The translations under genes and the position numbers were made by a program. From positions 1 to 5,368 of the forward strand of contig JALSYJ010000036.1 of assembly GCA_027071965.1 (NCBI GenBank): a stretch of DNA of 5,368 nucleotides, given 5' to 3'. This stretch comes from Robiginitomaculum sp. (lineage in GTDB: Bacteria; Pseudomonadota; Alphaproteobacteria; Caulobacterales; Maricaulaceae). The notes beneath the pieces were generated by a model. That model did not search any database. It worked only from the letters and a program-made list of their open reading frames with translations, and was not told the DNA's origin. Below are positions 5,347 to 5,368 of the stretch, in pieces (positions within the stretch are counted from its first letter, which is position 1; the number at the start of each line of letters is the position of its first letter).

Positions 5347-5368
5347 GCATTTTCAGCAAAAGTGGGAA
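5347..5368. repeat. Second tandem copy of the REP-like element, cut by window edge
   Basis: The 22 bases from 5347 to the window end are identical to 5252-5273 (beginning GCATTTTCAGCAAAAGTGGG), with a period of 95 bases. The bases between (5332-5346) are an A-rich spacer. The rest of this copy lies off-window, so the number of units is unknown. Confidence 0.85.

Overview
The window looks like a chromosomal segment from a motile alphaproteobacterium of moderate GC content. Four things point there: a protein with two cold-shock domains joined by an acidic linker, receiver proteins carrying a VGPDRRR motif, a cheY-cheZ pair whose CheY starts with a very typical alphaproteobacterial N-terminus, and an intergenic palindromic repeat of the kind scattered through alphaproteobacterial genomes. 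The genus cannot be named from the sequence alone.

Layout. (1) 1-1304, plus strand: the 3' four-fifths of a malate synthase A gene (aceB), cut by the left edge. (2) 1330-1351: a hairpin in the short convergent gap. (3) 1352-1837, minus strand: a dual cold-shock-domain protein. (4) About 1838-2126: a divergent AT-rich intergenic region. (5) 2127-3907, plus strand: two overlapping paralogous response regulators, each with a receiver domain, a basic GPDRRR linker and a helical C-terminal region. (6) 3908-4152: an AT-rich gap with small hairpins and TTAAC motifs. (7) 4153-5250, plus strand: cheY then cheZ, 24 bases apart and presumably one operon. (8) 5251-5368: a long imperfect palindrome and the start of a second tandem copy, cut by the right edge.

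How the genes fit together. CheY is the diffusible signal that reaches the flagellar motor and CheZ is the phosphatase that turns it off. The two response regulators just upstream are plausibly tied to chemotaxis or motility by proximity, but no kinase, CheA, CheW or flagellar structural gene is visible, so that link is inference. Malate synthase (glyoxylate shunt) and the cold-shock protein are unrelated neighbours.

The most interesting points are the tandem regulator pair, in which one paralogue has lost a metal-binding Asp while the other is complete; their shared C-terminal region with an invariant His; a CheZ tail carrying two FliM-like CheY-docking motifs; and the tandem REP-like element with an apparently enlarged loop. 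I see no CRISPR array, tRNA, rRNA, transposase or defence system.
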